DNA of 24,021 nucleotides from Candidatus Bruticola papionis (GTDB taxonomy: Bacteria; Vulcanimicrobiota; Xenobia; Xenobiales; Xenobiaceae): assembly GCA_002407045.1 (NCBI GenBank), contig DHKB01000060.1, positions 33,460-57,480 of the forward strand, written 5' to 3'. Made by a program: the position numbers and the translations under genes. A model generated the notes under the pieces. That model did no database searches. It had not been told where the DNA came from and saw nothing but the letters and a program-made list of their open reading frames with translations. How positions within the stretch are numbered: position 1 is the stretch's first letter; every line of letters begins with the position of its first letter. Positions 6,654-14,210 of the stretch are shown one piece after another.

Positions 6654-7046
6654 CTAGCGAACCAATTCGATAACGGCCATAGGAGCGCCGTCACCTTTGC
6701 GGAAACCGTTGTGGATTACACGGGTATAACCGCCGCACTTGTTCTCACCATGTCTGTCGGAGAAACGTACAGCCAGGTTCTCGAAAAGATCCTGAGCTAC
6801 AGCGCGGTCGCTGATCTGACGAAAAACGCGACGTTTGTAAGCCAAAGCTTCGGCGGCGTCACTAGCGTTCTTGGCTTTACGGGCCCAAGAAATGAGCTCA
6901 TCGGTAAAGCGGGCGACTTCTCTGGCGCGAGTGATCGTAGTAGTGATCTGCTCGTGTCTTAATAAAGAAGTGGCCAGATTTCTAAGCATAGCAAAACGGT
7001 GACCAGTCTGACGTCCTAAAGTCCGACTGCGAACTTTATGCCTCAT
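6654..7046 (-). CDS. rplQ: 50S ribosomal protein L17
   Basis: L17 of the large subunit, near the tunnel exit. The 130-aa protein begins with the family hallmark MRHKVRSRTLGR and carries GHRFAMLRNLATSLL and TTITRAREV. The C-terminus GGYTRVIHNGFRKGD is also typical. Length is normal. It follows rpoA by 84 nt with no strong structure in the spacer and is the last gene before a clear terminator, as in many Bacillota. Confidence 0.97.
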   Translation of the reverse strand: MRHKVRSRTLGRQTGHRFAMLRNLATSLLRHEQITTTITRAREVARFTDELISWARKAKNASDAAEALAYKRRVFRQISDRAVAQDLFENLAVRFSDRHGENKCGGYTRVIHNGFRKGDGAPMAVIELVR

Positions 7047-7130
7047 TGGAATATACTCCTAAATATCAAACAAAAAATTCTTAATAATCAGATTCACTGA
7101 GCCCAATCCAAGCCAGAGAATCGCGAACTC

Positions 7131-8096
7131 TTAATTGAGCCCTTCGGGAGTGCTCGGACGCAGCGACAAGCCACGCTCGCTAAGCTTACCTTCAATTTCA
7201 TCCAGGGACTTCTGGCCGAAGTTTTTCAACTTCATAAGCTGAGTCTCGCTGTAATTGAGAAGATCGCTCAGATAGATAATGCCGGCTCTCTTAAGGCAAT
7301 TGAGAGAACGAACGGACAGCTCAAGGTCTTCGATGCAAGTGCCGTCTTTTCCAGCAGGAGACTGTTCCTGTTCTACAGCACCTTCAGGCTGAGCTTGCAA
7401 GCGTGTGAAGAGATCGAGTCTCTCCTGCAGCATCACAGCAGCATTAGCCACAGCTTCACAGGGCTTAATACTACCGTCAGTCTCAACTTTCAAGACTAAC
7501 CGATCGTAGTCGGTTCTCTGTCCCACACGAGTATCCTGAACTTCGTAATTGACTCTAACTACAGGACTGAAGATGGAGTCAATAGGAATAGTACCTATAC
7601 TCTGCTGTTCCTGACGGAATTGCTTCTCGGCGGGAACATAACCGGTGCCTAAAGACGCAGACATATCCATAACCAAACGCGAGTTTTCGTCGGTCAATGT
7701 AGCTATCTTGAGCTCAGGATTGAGAATTTCTACTTCCGGATCGGCAACGATGTCGGCGGCAGTAACTTCACCAACACCAGAAGCCTCGATACGAAGAACT
7801 TTTTCCTCTCCGCCGATTATACGCAAACGAAGTTTCTTGAGGTTGAGAATAATCTCAGTTGTATCTTCTTTGACACCAGGAATCGTAGAGAACTCGTGAA
7901 GCACTCCTTCGATGTGAATATGAGTGACAGCAGCACCCATCAGCGAAGAAAGCAAGACGCGGCGAAGAGAGTTACCCAGCGTGATACCATAACCACGCTC
8001 TAAGGGTTCCACAATAAAGCGATTCTCACCAATCTGGCGGACTTCAGCTTTAGGATTGCGCTCATCTACGGCGTCCATCATGTTTGTGTCCAGCAT
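7131..8096 (-). CDS. rpoA: RNA polymerase alpha subunit
   Basis: Alpha subunit, 321 aa; two copies nucleate core RNA polymerase. The N-terminal domain has ERGYGITLGNSLRRVLLSS, typical of the dimer interface. A flexible linker rich in Gln/Glu/Ala/Gly (about 232-252) leads to the C-terminal domain, with SVRSLNCLKRAG and LMKLKNFGQKSLDEI, which contacts UP elements and activators. I chose ATG 8096-8094, because GAGG lies 7 nt upstream. A TTG at 8114 would add six residues but places the SD inside the gene. A long hairpin (8138-8183) occupies the spacer after rpsD. Confidence 0.97.
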   Translation of the reverse strand: MLDTNMMDAVDERNPKAEVRQIGENRFIVEPLERGYGITLGNSLRRVLLSSLMGAAVTHIHIEGVLHEFSTIPGVKEDTTEIILNLKKLRLRIIGGEEKVLRIEASGVGEVTAADIVADPEVEILNPELKIATLTDENSRLVMDMSASLGTGYVPAEKQFRQEQQSIGTIPIDSIFSPVVRVNYEVQDTRVGQRTDYDRLVLKVETDGSIKPCEAVANAAVMLQERLDLFTRLQAQPEGAVEQEQSPAGKDGTCIEDLELSVRSLNCLKRAGIIYLSDLLNYSETQLMKLKNFGQKSLDEIEGKLSERGLSLRPSTPEGLN

Positions 8097-8137
8097 CAAT
8101 ACACCTCGAATCAAGTTGCTCTATTCTGTAGTACTCA

Positions 8138-8183
8138 AAGAGCGCTTTTTCTCTGACTAAGCCGCCTGAGAAAACGCGCCCTC
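8138..8183 (-). promoter_or_regulatory. Long hairpin in rpsD-rpoA spacer
   Basis: On the minus strand 8183-8168 pairs with 8153-8138 over 16 positions with one mismatch and a few G-U pairs, leaving a 14-nt loop. There is no T-run after it, so it is not a simple terminator. Processing site, mRNA stabiliser or regulatory leader are all possible. Confidence 0.5.
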
Positions 8184-8196
8184 GAAGCGATTGCTA

Positions 8197-8832
8197 CTAA
8201 CCCATACGGTTGTAGAACTCGACGATAACGTTCTCTTTGATTTCGAAGGGAACATCAGCTCTGGTGGGCAAAGCAACGACTTTACCAAGAGCTTTAGCAT
8301 CATCTAATTCTAACCAGGCGGGTACCTTACGAACTCGAGCAGAAGCGATAGACTGCTGGTTTAATTCCTTGTTGGCAATCTTTTCACGAAGTTCGATAAC
8401 CATTCCGGGTTTTACTAAGAATGAAGGGATATCTACCTTGCGGCCGTTGACGAGAATGTTGCCATGAGCAACTAACTGACGGGCAGCAGGGCGAGAAGTG
8501 GTGAATCCAAGGCGATAGACGACACTGTCAAGGCGGCGTTCCAAAATGCACAAGAAATTGTCACCAGTGATGCCTTCTTGCTTGGAAGCCTTGGAGAAAT
8601 AATTTCTGAATACGCGCTCGGTCACGCCATAAATGCGGCGCAACTTCTGCTTTTCACGCAACTGGACGCTGAACCCAGTGGCGCGACGACGAACGTTAGA
8701 ACCATGCTGTCCCGGAGGGAAAGGGCGACGTTCAAACGCGCAATGAGGAGTAAGGCATCTCTCCCCTTTTAAGAACAGCTTAGTCTGTTCACGCCGGCAC
8801 AACTTACAAACCGGCCCGGTATACCTGGACAC
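8197..8832 (-). CDS. rpsD: 30S ribosomal protein S4, zinc form
   Basis: Primary 16S rRNA-binding protein, 211 aa, and in several bacteria an autoregulator. It has the zinc-type N-terminus with four Cys (9, 12, 26, 31), then the FERRPFPPGQHG stretch and an S4 RNA-binding domain (RLDSVVYRLGF, then NILVNGRKVDIPS). I chose GTG 8832-8830, giving MSRYTG, because GGAGG lies 8 nt upstream. An in-frame TTG at 8847 overlaps that SD and is unlikely. The leader upstream contains an 11-bp stem and a hairpin that can pair with the SD. The position between rpsK and rpoA is classical. Confidence 0.97.
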   Translation of the reverse strand: MSRYTGPVCKLCRREQTKLFLKGERCLTPHCAFERRPFPPGQHGSNVRRRATGFSVQLREKQKLRRIYGVTERVFRNYFSKASKQEGITGDNFLCILERRLDSVVYRLGFTTSRPAARQLVAHGNILVNGRKVDIPSFLVKPGMVIELREKIANKELNQQSIASARVRKVPAWLELDDAKALGKVVALPTRADVPFEIKENVIVEFYNRMG

Positions 8833-8841
8833 GAATATTTC

Positions 8842-8886
8842 CTCCAAAAATAGGAGCGACTATAAAACCCTTGTGTTTATAATCGC
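8842..8886 (-). promoter_or_regulatory. Structured rpsD leader with SD-sequestering hairpin
   Basis: Minus strand GCGATTATAAA (8886-8876) pairs with TTTATAGTCGC (8866-8856), 11 pairs with one G-U and a 9-nt loop. Directly after it CTCC (8856-8853) can pair with GGAG of the SD (8845-8842). S4 is known to control its own mRNA in other bacteria, so an S4 leader is a reasonable inference, not proven. Confidence 0.45.
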
Positions 8887-8906
8887 ACAATCTTCTATGA
8901 AAACTA

Positions 8907-9305
8907 CTATACTCTGCGACGTTTCGGGGGGCGGCAACCGTTATGCGGAATGGGAGTAACATCGCGCATAAGGGTGATTTCTAAACCGGCGGACTGAAGA
9001 GCACGAATGGCAGCTTCACGGCCCTGACCGGGGCCCTTCACATGAACCTTAATGGAACGCATGCCATGCTCGATAGCAATCTGAGCGGCTTTGTCGGCGG
9101 CGACGCTGGCGGCGAAGGGAGTGCTCTTACGAGAGCCCTTGAAACCGTGAGCACCAGCGGTAGACCAAGACAATGCGTTTCCGGCTGGATCGGTGATGGT
9201 GACGATGGTGTTATTGAACGTGGACTGGATGTGGGCGATACCACTGGGCACGTTCTTCAGAACTTTTCTACCGCGACCACGAACGCGGCTCTGTTTTTTA
9301 GCCAT
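8907..9305 (-). CDS. rpsK: 30S ribosomal protein S11
   Basis: S11 of the platform of the small subunit, near the mRNA exit. The 132-aa protein has the basic N-terminus KKQSRVRGRGRKV, then GIAHIQSTFNNTIVTITD and SWSTAGAHGFKGSRKSTPFAAS, all diagnostic. The C-terminus RDVTPIPHNGCRPPKRRRV is complete. It starts 11 nt after rpsM and is clearly cotranscribed with it. Confidence 0.97.
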   Translation of the reverse strand: MAKKQSRVRGRGRKVLKNVPSGIAHIQSTFNNTIVTITDPAGNALSWSTAGAHGFKGSRKSTPFAASVAADKAAQIAIEHGMRSIKVHVKGPGQGREAAIRALQSAGLEITLMRDVTPIPHNGCRPPKRRRV

Positions 9306-9316
9306 GTTCTAATACC

Positions 9317-9688
9317 CTACGCTTTCTTGCTGCGACCAACGGTGCGCTTAGGCCCTTTACGGGTGCGAGCATTAGTCTTAGTACGCTGACCACGTACAGG
9401 AAGACTACGACGATGACGGACACCACGATAGCAACCGATGTCCATGAGTCGCTTAATATTCTGGGTAATCTCGCGGCGAAGGTCACCCTCCACCTTGTGT
9501 TTATGTTCAATGATTTCACGAAGACGAGTAACTACATCTTCGGAGACGTCACGAACGCGCATGAGTGGGTCAATACCCACTTCTTCAATAATTTGACTGG
9601 CTGTGGTGCGTCCTATACCAAAAATATATGTAAGAGCAATTCCGATACCCTTATCTCTTGGCAAATCGACGCCGGCGATTCTGGCCAC
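9317..9688 (-). CDS. rpsM: 30S ribosomal protein S13
   Basis: S13 of the small-subunit head, contacting 16S rRNA and the P-site tRNA. The 123-aa protein starts MARIAGVDLPRDKGIGIALTY and carries the helix-hairpin-helix region FGIGRTTASQI, the motif RGVRHRRSLPVRGQRT and a basic C-terminal tail (NARTRKGPKRTVG). An AGGAGG SD lies just upstream. It follows rpmJ by 13 nt. Confidence 0.97.
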   Translation of the reverse strand: MARIAGVDLPRDKGIGIALTYIFGIGRTTASQIIEEVGIDPLMRVRDVSEDVVTRLREIIEHKHKVEGDLRREITQNIKRLMDIGCYRGVRHRRSLPVRGQRTKTNARTRKGPKRTVGRSKKA

Positions 9689-9701
9689 GAATCGATTCCT
9701 C

Positions 9702-9815
9702 CTATCCCTGGACCTGCTTGTGTTTAGGGTTGGTGCAGATTATCCTAACCCGTCCTTTGCGCGTAATAACGCGGCATTTCTCACAACGTACGCGCACAGA
9801 AGGCTTTACCTTCAT
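9702..9815 (-). CDS. rpmJ: 50S ribosomal protein L36, zinc form
   Basis: The smallest large-subunit protein, 37 aa, binding 23S rRNA. It reads MKVKPSVRVRCEKC and ends HKQVQG. The zinc ligands Cys11, Cys14, Cys27 and His32 are all present, so this is the zinc-dependent form. GGAGG lies 8 nt before ATG 9815-9813. It is the first gene of the alpha block. In most Bacillota infA lies directly upstream, but here only a non-coding leader of 246 nt is found. Confidence 0.95.
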   Translation of the reverse strand: MKVKPSVRVRCEKCRVITRKGRVRIICTNPKHKQVQG

Positions 9816-10061
9816 AACTCGTTCCTCCAGATATCTCATTGGTGAGGCCACTAAGAAGAACTTTTAACCTAGCAAGCCGACCTTAAGATTATCAATACTG
9901 ATCTTGCGATCATTCGTTAAAAATATAAACCCTTGAAAAACAACGTCGCATCCTTCCCGCCTGAAACGGAGGCATACCCTAGCAGCCTTAGGCTCCTAGC
10001 TACAGAGCCTTTATAAAAAGGGTCGGAACAATGCTTTGATATTTTACTACAAGAGTTTAGG
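9816..10061 (-). promoter_or_regulatory. Long non-coding leader between map and rpmJ with alternative stems
   Basis: No gene fits here; infA is not present. On the minus strand two stems exclude each other. AGGCTC (10010-10005) pairs with GAGCCT (995-990 of the 9 kb block). Alternatively 9999-9979 folds as CTAG-AGCC/GGCT-CTAG with a TAA loop. Further downstream are GATC-GCAA-GATC and several AT-rich stretches. Possible but weak promoter boxes exist (TTGATA with TAGGTT 18 nt later). It may be the regulatory leader of the alpha operon; that is inference. Confidence 0.35.
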
Positions 10062-10829
10062 CTAGTCAATACCGTCAGTTAAGATCTTAGCCTCTCCGGA
10101 CGTAATAGCTACGGTGTGTTCAAAGTGAGCTGAAGGCTTACGGTCTCCAGTTACATAAGTCCAACCATCGTCTAACTGGAAAACTTTATAAGTTCCCAAG
10201 TTAATCATGGGCTCAATAGCAATAACCATGCCTTCTTTGAGTTGCGGCCCTTTGAGTCTAGTATCGTAGTTGGGCACTTGCGGCGGCTCATGCATCTGAC
10301 GGCCAACTCCATGGCCGACTAAAATACGTACCACTCCAAAGCCGTTCTTTTCTGCATGTTGTTGTACAGCCACACCGATATCACGAATGAAATTGCCAGG
10401 CTTAGCTTGAGCAATACCTAAATAAAGGCACTCTTTAGTAACATCGACCAAACGACGAACATCAGCGGGAACTTCACCAATAATATGGGTTCTAGCAGAG
10501 TCGGAGACCCACCCTTTAAGAGTTACGCCACAGTCAATAGAAACAATGTCGCCTTCTCTGATGACCCTAGGACCGGGAATACCGTGTACAACTTCTTCAT
10601 TAACCGAGATACAACAAGTGCCAGGGAAGCCTCCGTATCCAAGAAAAGTGGGTACTCCCCCATGGCTGCGAATAAAATCTTCAGCCAGTTTATCCAGCTC
10701 TTTAGTGGTAATACCGGGCTTACAATTGGCCGCCAGCATGTCATGGCAAGCGCTTAAAACGTTGCCAGAAGCTTTCATAAGCTCGATTTCATGCGGAGTT
10801 TTTATTTTTACTTTTTCATAAATACGCAT
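10062..10829 (-). CDS. map: Methionine aminopeptidase, type I
   Basis: Removes the initiator methionine from nascent proteins in the cytoplasm. The 255-aa protein has all five metal ligands in their usual contexts: Asp in DIVSIDCGV, Asp in GWVSDSART, His in GHGVGRQMHEPP, Glu in AIEPMINLG and Glu in FEHTVAIT. The substrate-side His is in EEVVHGIPG. I chose ATG 10829-10827 (MRIYEKVKIK), with GGGAG 7 nt upstream, rather than the longer ORF, which would run through a terminator-like hairpin. The adk-map pair within the spc block is the common Bacillota arrangement. Confidence 0.96.
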   Translation of the reverse strand: MRIYEKVKIKTPHEIELMKASGNVLSACHDMLAANCKPGITTKELDKLAEDFIRSHGGVPTFLGYGGFPGTCCISVNEEVVHGIPGPRVIREGDIVSIDCGVTLKGWVSDSARTHIIGEVPADVRRLVDVTKECLYLGIAQAKPGNFIRDIGVAVQQHAEKNGFGVVRILVGHGVGRQMHEPPQVPNYDTRLKGPQLKEGMVIAIEPMINLGTYKVFQLDDGWTYVTGDRKPSAHFEHTVAITSGEAKILTDGID

Positions 10830-10841
10830 ATTCAGACTCCC

Positions 10842-10883
10842 AAAAAGTTGCTTGCCACCACTCAAGAAGTTGCGACAAGCAAC
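10842..10883 (-). terminator. Terminator-like hairpin between adk and map
   Basis: Minus strand GTTGCTTGTC / GGCAAGCAAC (10 pairs, one G-U) followed by TTTTT and then the map SD within a few nt. The T-run is short, so this may be an attenuator or a spacer hairpin rather than a full stop. Confidence 0.5.
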
Positions 10884-10903
10884 CAGCAAAAAAAATAGAT
10901 AAA

Positions 10904-11557
10904 TTACAGTCCTTTAGCTTCAACCATAGCCGTAAACTGTTTTTCTGTATCGGCACTGCCACGGCTGCCATCTAAAGTGACTAACAAGCCTTTATTAGAA
11001 TAGTATTCAATTAAAGGAGCAGTAGAATCGCGATATACTTTCAAACGAGAAGCAATAACGTCTTCGTGATCATCAGCTCTATGTACTAATTCGTGATGGC
11101 AAACGTCACAAATATTGTCTTCCTTGGGGGGACGATTTTTAATGTTGTAAACAGCATTGCAAGAAGGGCAAACGCGGCGAGTCACCAAGCGATCTACCAA
11201 CACACTATCAGGCACGTTAAAGGCAATGACTGCATCTAAAGGCTTGCCTGCTTTTTCCAAGCGTTCTTGCAAAGCTTCGGCCTGAGCCACGGTGCGAGGA
11301 AAGCCATCAAAAATAAAGCCCTTTTCACAATCGGGCTTCTGTAAACGATCAAAAACGATATCTAATACTAGTTCGTCGGGAACCAATTCGCCTTTATCGA
11401 TATAAGAGGCAATTTTTTTGCCAAATTCGCTCTGAGAAGCACGATGTTCGCGAAAGATATCGCCAGTAGAAATATGGGTAACTCCATATTTGGAAATAAT
11501 ATAGCTGGAAAGGGTACCTTTACCACAGCCGGGAGGGCCTACTAAAACACAGCGCAT
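10904..11557 (-). CDS. adk: Adenylate kinase, zinc-containing LID
   Basis: Catalyses ATP + AMP to 2 ADP. The 217-aa long-form enzyme has the P-loop GPPGCGKGT (7-15), the NMP-binding region STGDIFREH, the motif DGFPRTVAQA and a LID domain with a CPSC...CDVC zinc site typical of Gram-positive adenylate kinases. The SD AAGGAG is 13 nt before ATG, rather far, and lies directly after the T-run of the secY terminator. No promoter fits in that space, so expression probably relies on readthrough or on a promoter inside secY. Confidence 0.96.
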   Translation of the reverse strand: MRCVLVGPPGCGKGTLSSYIISKYGVTHISTGDIFREHRASQSEFGKKIASYIDKGELVPDELVLDIVFDRLQKPDCEKGFIFDGFPRTVAQAEALQERLEKAGKPLDAVIAFNVPDSVLVDRLVTRRVCPSCNAVYNIKNRPPKEDNICDVCHHELVHRADDHEDVIASRLKVYRDSTAPLIEYYSNKGLLVTLDGSRGSADTEKQFTAMVEAKGL

Positions 11558-11576
11558 AGTAAAAACAAATCTCCTT

Positions 11577-11615
11577 AAAAAAATAACCCGCTTGACCTTC
11601 TAGATCGAGCGGGTT
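11577..11615 (-). terminator. Rho-independent terminator between secY and adk
   Basis: Minus strand AACCCGCT / AGCGGGTT (8 bp) with an inner GATC/GGTC helix, followed by ATTTTTTT. A-rich sequence on the other side could make it bidirectional. The adk SD begins a few nt later. Confidence 0.85.
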
Positions 11616-11647
11616 TTTTACTTCAAAAGCTAGGACGCTTTTTCGAC

Positions 11648-12961
11648 TTATTTCATAAAGCCTTGATACTTACGCATAGTCAAGCGAGCTTGAATTTGCT
11701 GCATAGCATCTAACGCTACACCTACGATAATGAGCAACGAAGTGGATCCTAAGAAGAAAGTATTCACTTTGGTGAGTTGCATAATGTAAGTGGGGGCTAC
11801 GGCCAAGAGAGCCAAGAATATTGCCGAGATGAAAGTCGTTCTGGAGAAAACTTTCTCGAGATATTCAGCAGTGGGACGACCAGGACGAATGCCAGGTACG
11901 AAACCGCCGGACTTTTTCAAGTTGTCGGCAACGTCATTGACATTGAAAGTAATAGCCGAATAGAAGTAGGTGAAGAATATTACCAAAGCGGCGTAGCAAA
12001 GATTGTAGAAGACACCGCGAGGAGCAAAGATCGTCTCGATATTAGTAGCAAAAGCGGCTACTCCGGGATGACTGCTGCCCCACACTAAATTCATAATCTG
12101 AGCCACAGTGTTTGGCATATACATAATGGAGATAGCAAAAATGATGGAAATTACGCCAGCGTTATTCACGCGGATAGGCAAATAACTAGAGTGACCGCCA
12201 TACATTTTAGTACCGACTTGGCGTCTAGGATACTGGATAGGGATCTTACGGATTCCCAGGTGGATATAGACAATGCCAGCCACCAAAGCGATCAAAATCA
12301 AGAAGAAGATGACCAAGGAAATGTAGTAAGCAGCGCCCTGAACATTGGCAACTCTTAAGCTATCCATTAAGTAGTTGGGGAAGCGCAGCACGATACCGCC
12401 AAAGATAATCATGGAAACGCCATTACCTATGCCCTTATCGGTCATAAGCTCGCCCAGCCACATCAAAAACATTGTGCCGGTAACGAGAGCAATAACCACC
12501 ATAACATAGAAGCCGATGCCGGTCATAGTGAAGACACCGCCTCCATTACCGCTATAGCGAGCTAAAGCCACGGTCATGAACAAGGCTTGCAGAACAGCCA
12601 GTCCCAGAGTAAGCTGTCTGGTATAGGCGCCGATCTGCTTGCGTCCTTGCTCTCCTCCTTCTTTTTGCAAATCTTTGAGCTGAGGCAAAACCACAGTCAA
12701 AAGTTGCATAATAATGGAGGCGTTAATATATGGGGTAATACCCATAGCAGCGACAGAGAAGTTATTTAACGCACCACCGGTGAACATACCCAGGAAGCGG
12801 AACAGTTCACCTTTGTTCAGCAGTGCGTTCCACACGTCTTTGTTTACGCCGGGCATACCGATATGTACAGTCAGAACAAAGATAGCCAGGCCGATAAACA
12901 CCCAAGCCACACGGCTGCGAAGATCGTCCGACTTTAACGCATCTGCAAAAGAACTGGCCAC
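11648..12961 (-). CDS. secY: Preprotein translocase subunit SecY
   Basis: The channel subunit of the Sec translocon in the cytoplasmic membrane, expected to have ten membrane helices. The 437-aa protein contains the plug/TM2 region NNFSVAAMGITPYINASIIMQ, the LKDLQKEGGEQGR cytoplasmic loop, MWLGELMTDKGIGNG and the C5-loop motif VPGIRPGRPTAEYLEKVFSR. Its C-terminus ends MRKYQGFMK. Translation starts at GTG 12961-12959, 2 nt after the rplO stop, indicating translational coupling. Length is normal. Confidence 0.97.
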   Translation of the reverse strand: MASSFADALKSDDLRSRVAWVFIGLAIFVLTVHIGMPGVNKDVWNALLNKGELFRFLGMFTGGALNNFSVAAMGITPYINASIIMQLLTVVLPQLKDLQKEGGEQGRKQIGAYTRQLTLGLAVLQALFMTVALARYSGNGGGVFTMTGIGFYVMVVIALVTGTMFLMWLGELMTDKGIGNGVSMIIFGGIVLRFPNYLMDSLRVANVQGAAYYISLVIFFLILIALVAGIVYIHLGIRKIPIQYPRRQVGTKMYGGHSSYLPIRVNNAGVISIIFAISIMYMPNTVAQIMNLVWGSSHPGVAAFATNIETIFAPRGVFYNLCYAALVIFFTYFYSAITFNVNDVADNLKKSGGFVPGIRPGRPTAEYLEKVFSRTTFISAIFLALLAVAPTYIMQLTKVNTFFLGSTSLLIIVGVALDAMQQIQARLTMRKYQGFMK

Positions 12962-12963
12962 TT

Positions 12964-13416
12964 CTAGATTTCCTCTACCGTTCCGCCTACTTTAGTGATG
13001 GCTTCTTTGGAAGAAGCGGTGAAAGCATGAAGCTGAACAGTGAGCTTCTTGGTGAGGCTGCCGTTACCTAAAACTTTGATGGGGTTATTAAGATTCTTAA
13101 CTAAGCCAACGCTGAGTAAAGCCAAAGGATCTACGGTGTCGCCATCATTGAAGCGCTCTAAGCTGCCGACGGAAATCTCAGTGAAGATAACGCGGAAAGG
13201 ATTTTTGAAACCGCGGAACTTAGGAAGTCTGCGGTACCAAGGGGTCTGACCACCTTCGAAACCGGGGGCCTTCAAGCCGCCGGAGCGGGAGCCCTGACCG
13301 TTAGAACCACGACCAGCAGTCTTTACACTGCCGCAACCATGACCGCGGGCAACGCGCTTACGGGAACGACGAGCGCCGGAATTGGGAGCGATGCTGTTAG
13401 AACGCATGTTATTCAT
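12964..13416 (-). CDS. rplO: 50S ribosomal protein L15
   Basis: L15, a 150-aa assembly protein of the large subunit. It has the typical Gly/Arg-rich N-terminal arm (SRKRVARGHGCGSVKTAGRG), GGQTPWYRRLPKFRGF and a C-terminal globular domain ending in a typical VGGTVEEI. I chose ATG 13416-13414 with GGAGG 5 nt upstream; an earlier in-frame start would add 14 atypical residues. rpmD, which normally precedes it, is missing. The spacer upstream instead holds two hairpins and a possible promoter. Confidence 0.96.
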   Translation of the reverse strand: MNNMRSNSIAPNSGARRSRKRVARGHGCGSVKTAGRGSNGQGSRSGGLKAPGFEGGQTPWYRRLPKFRGFKNPFRVIFTEISVGSLERFNDGDTVDPLALLSVGLVKNLNNPIKVLGNGSLTKKLTVQLHAFTASSKEAITKVGGTVEEI

Positions 13417-13434
13417 TGTTTCCTCCGTATGCTC

Positions 13435-13531
13435 TCCCCGAAGCCAAACAAAGCTCAAAAGCTTCGGGAAAAGTCATAACTTTTATTTCATCATAGTATG
13501 AAAATTGCCCATTTTGAGAATGAGCAACTTT
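13435..13531 (-). promoter_or_regulatory. rpsE-rplO spacer: weak terminator, possible promoter and leader hairpin
   Basis: Read on the minus strand: a hairpin around TTGCTCAT/ATGGGCAA followed by only TTTT (13531-13501); a TATGAT -10 (13495-13490) with a poor -35 CTCAAA 17 nt upstream; and a 10-pair stem TTCCCGAAGC/GCTTCGGGGA (13470-13435) close to the rplO SD. This would give rplO-secY its own start. No L30 coding sequence is present. Confidence 0.4.
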
Positions 13532-13581
13532 ACGGTGTCGCAAAATAAATTCGAGCGACCCTAAGGACGCCCGACTAAATT

Positions 13582-14157
13582 TTACTCGGCTTGAGCCTCT
13601 TCTGTATTCTGTACGCGATGGGCGCTCTGCTCTAATTCGGCAGCAGCTTTCTTACCGACCAACTCGACAACTTCTTTACCACGGTTGCGGGCAACCTGAT
13701 TGGCGTTGAAGAGAGAAGCCAATCCTTTAATGGTGGAATAGACGATATTGATCTTGTTGGTAGAACCAATCGACTTAGTAACAATGTTGTCAATACCGGC
13801 GCACTCTACTACAGCGCGGACGGCGGAACCGGCGATAACACCGGTACCAGGAGCAGCGGGACGAAGTACTACGTTAGCGGCTCCGTAGAAAGAATTGACG
13901 GGGTGAGGAATGGTGGTTCCCATCAAAGGCACACGAATGAGGTTCTTGCGAGCCTCTTCATTACCTTTGCGGATAGCGTCAGTGTTGTCACTAGCTTTGC
14001 CTATGCCAACGCCTACGACGCCCTGACCGTCGCCAACTACTACCAACGCGGCGAAACCGAAGCGCTTACCGCCCTTCACAACCTTCGACACGCGTTTGAC
14101 TTGTACAACAACTTCTTTACTGAGGTCGAGCCCAGCGGGATCGATGCGGTTCCTCAT
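13582..14157 (-). CDS. rpsE: 30S ribosomal protein S5
   Basis: S5, a small-subunit protein important for decoding accuracy. The 191-aa protein has the double-stranded-RNA-binding-like N-terminal domain (VVQVKRVSKVVKGGKRFGFAALVVVGD, cited here by position 18-44) and the C-terminal fold with PAAPGTGVIAGSAVRAVVE. The tail EQSAHRVQNTEEAQAE makes it somewhat longer than the usual 160-170 aa. GGAGG lies before ATG 14157-14155, and a 5-bp stem (14173-14187) precedes it. The next gene is rplO, without rpmD. Confidence 0.96.
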   Translation of the reverse strand: MRNRIDPAGLDLSKEVVVQVKRVSKVVKGGKRFGFAALVVVGDGQGVVGVGIGKASDNTDAIRKGNEEARKNLIRVPLMGTTIPHPVNSFYGAANVVLRPAAPGTGVIAGSAVRAVVECAGIDNIVTKSIGSTNKINIVYSTIKGLASLFNANQVARNRGKEVVELVGKKAAAELEQSAHRVQNTEEAQAE

Positions 14158-14210
14158 ATTTTCCTCCTGATGTAGGCAATGCGCCTATGGAAAAGTCTCT
14201 TCAGTTGAGC

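Noticed and set aside
8097..8114. Longer RpoA starting at TTG 8114
   Set aside because: It would place the GAGG SD inside the coding region, and the ATG at 8096 has proper spacing.
9038..9244. Second minus-strand ORF inside rpsK and similar overlapping frames
   Set aside because: Out-of-frame shadows of highly conserved r-protein genes with no SD or family resemblance.
9816..10061. Known riboswitch, SRP RNA or 6S RNA in the map-rpmJ gap
   Set aside because: None of the conserved core motifs I know for these RNAs is present; only generic stems are seen.
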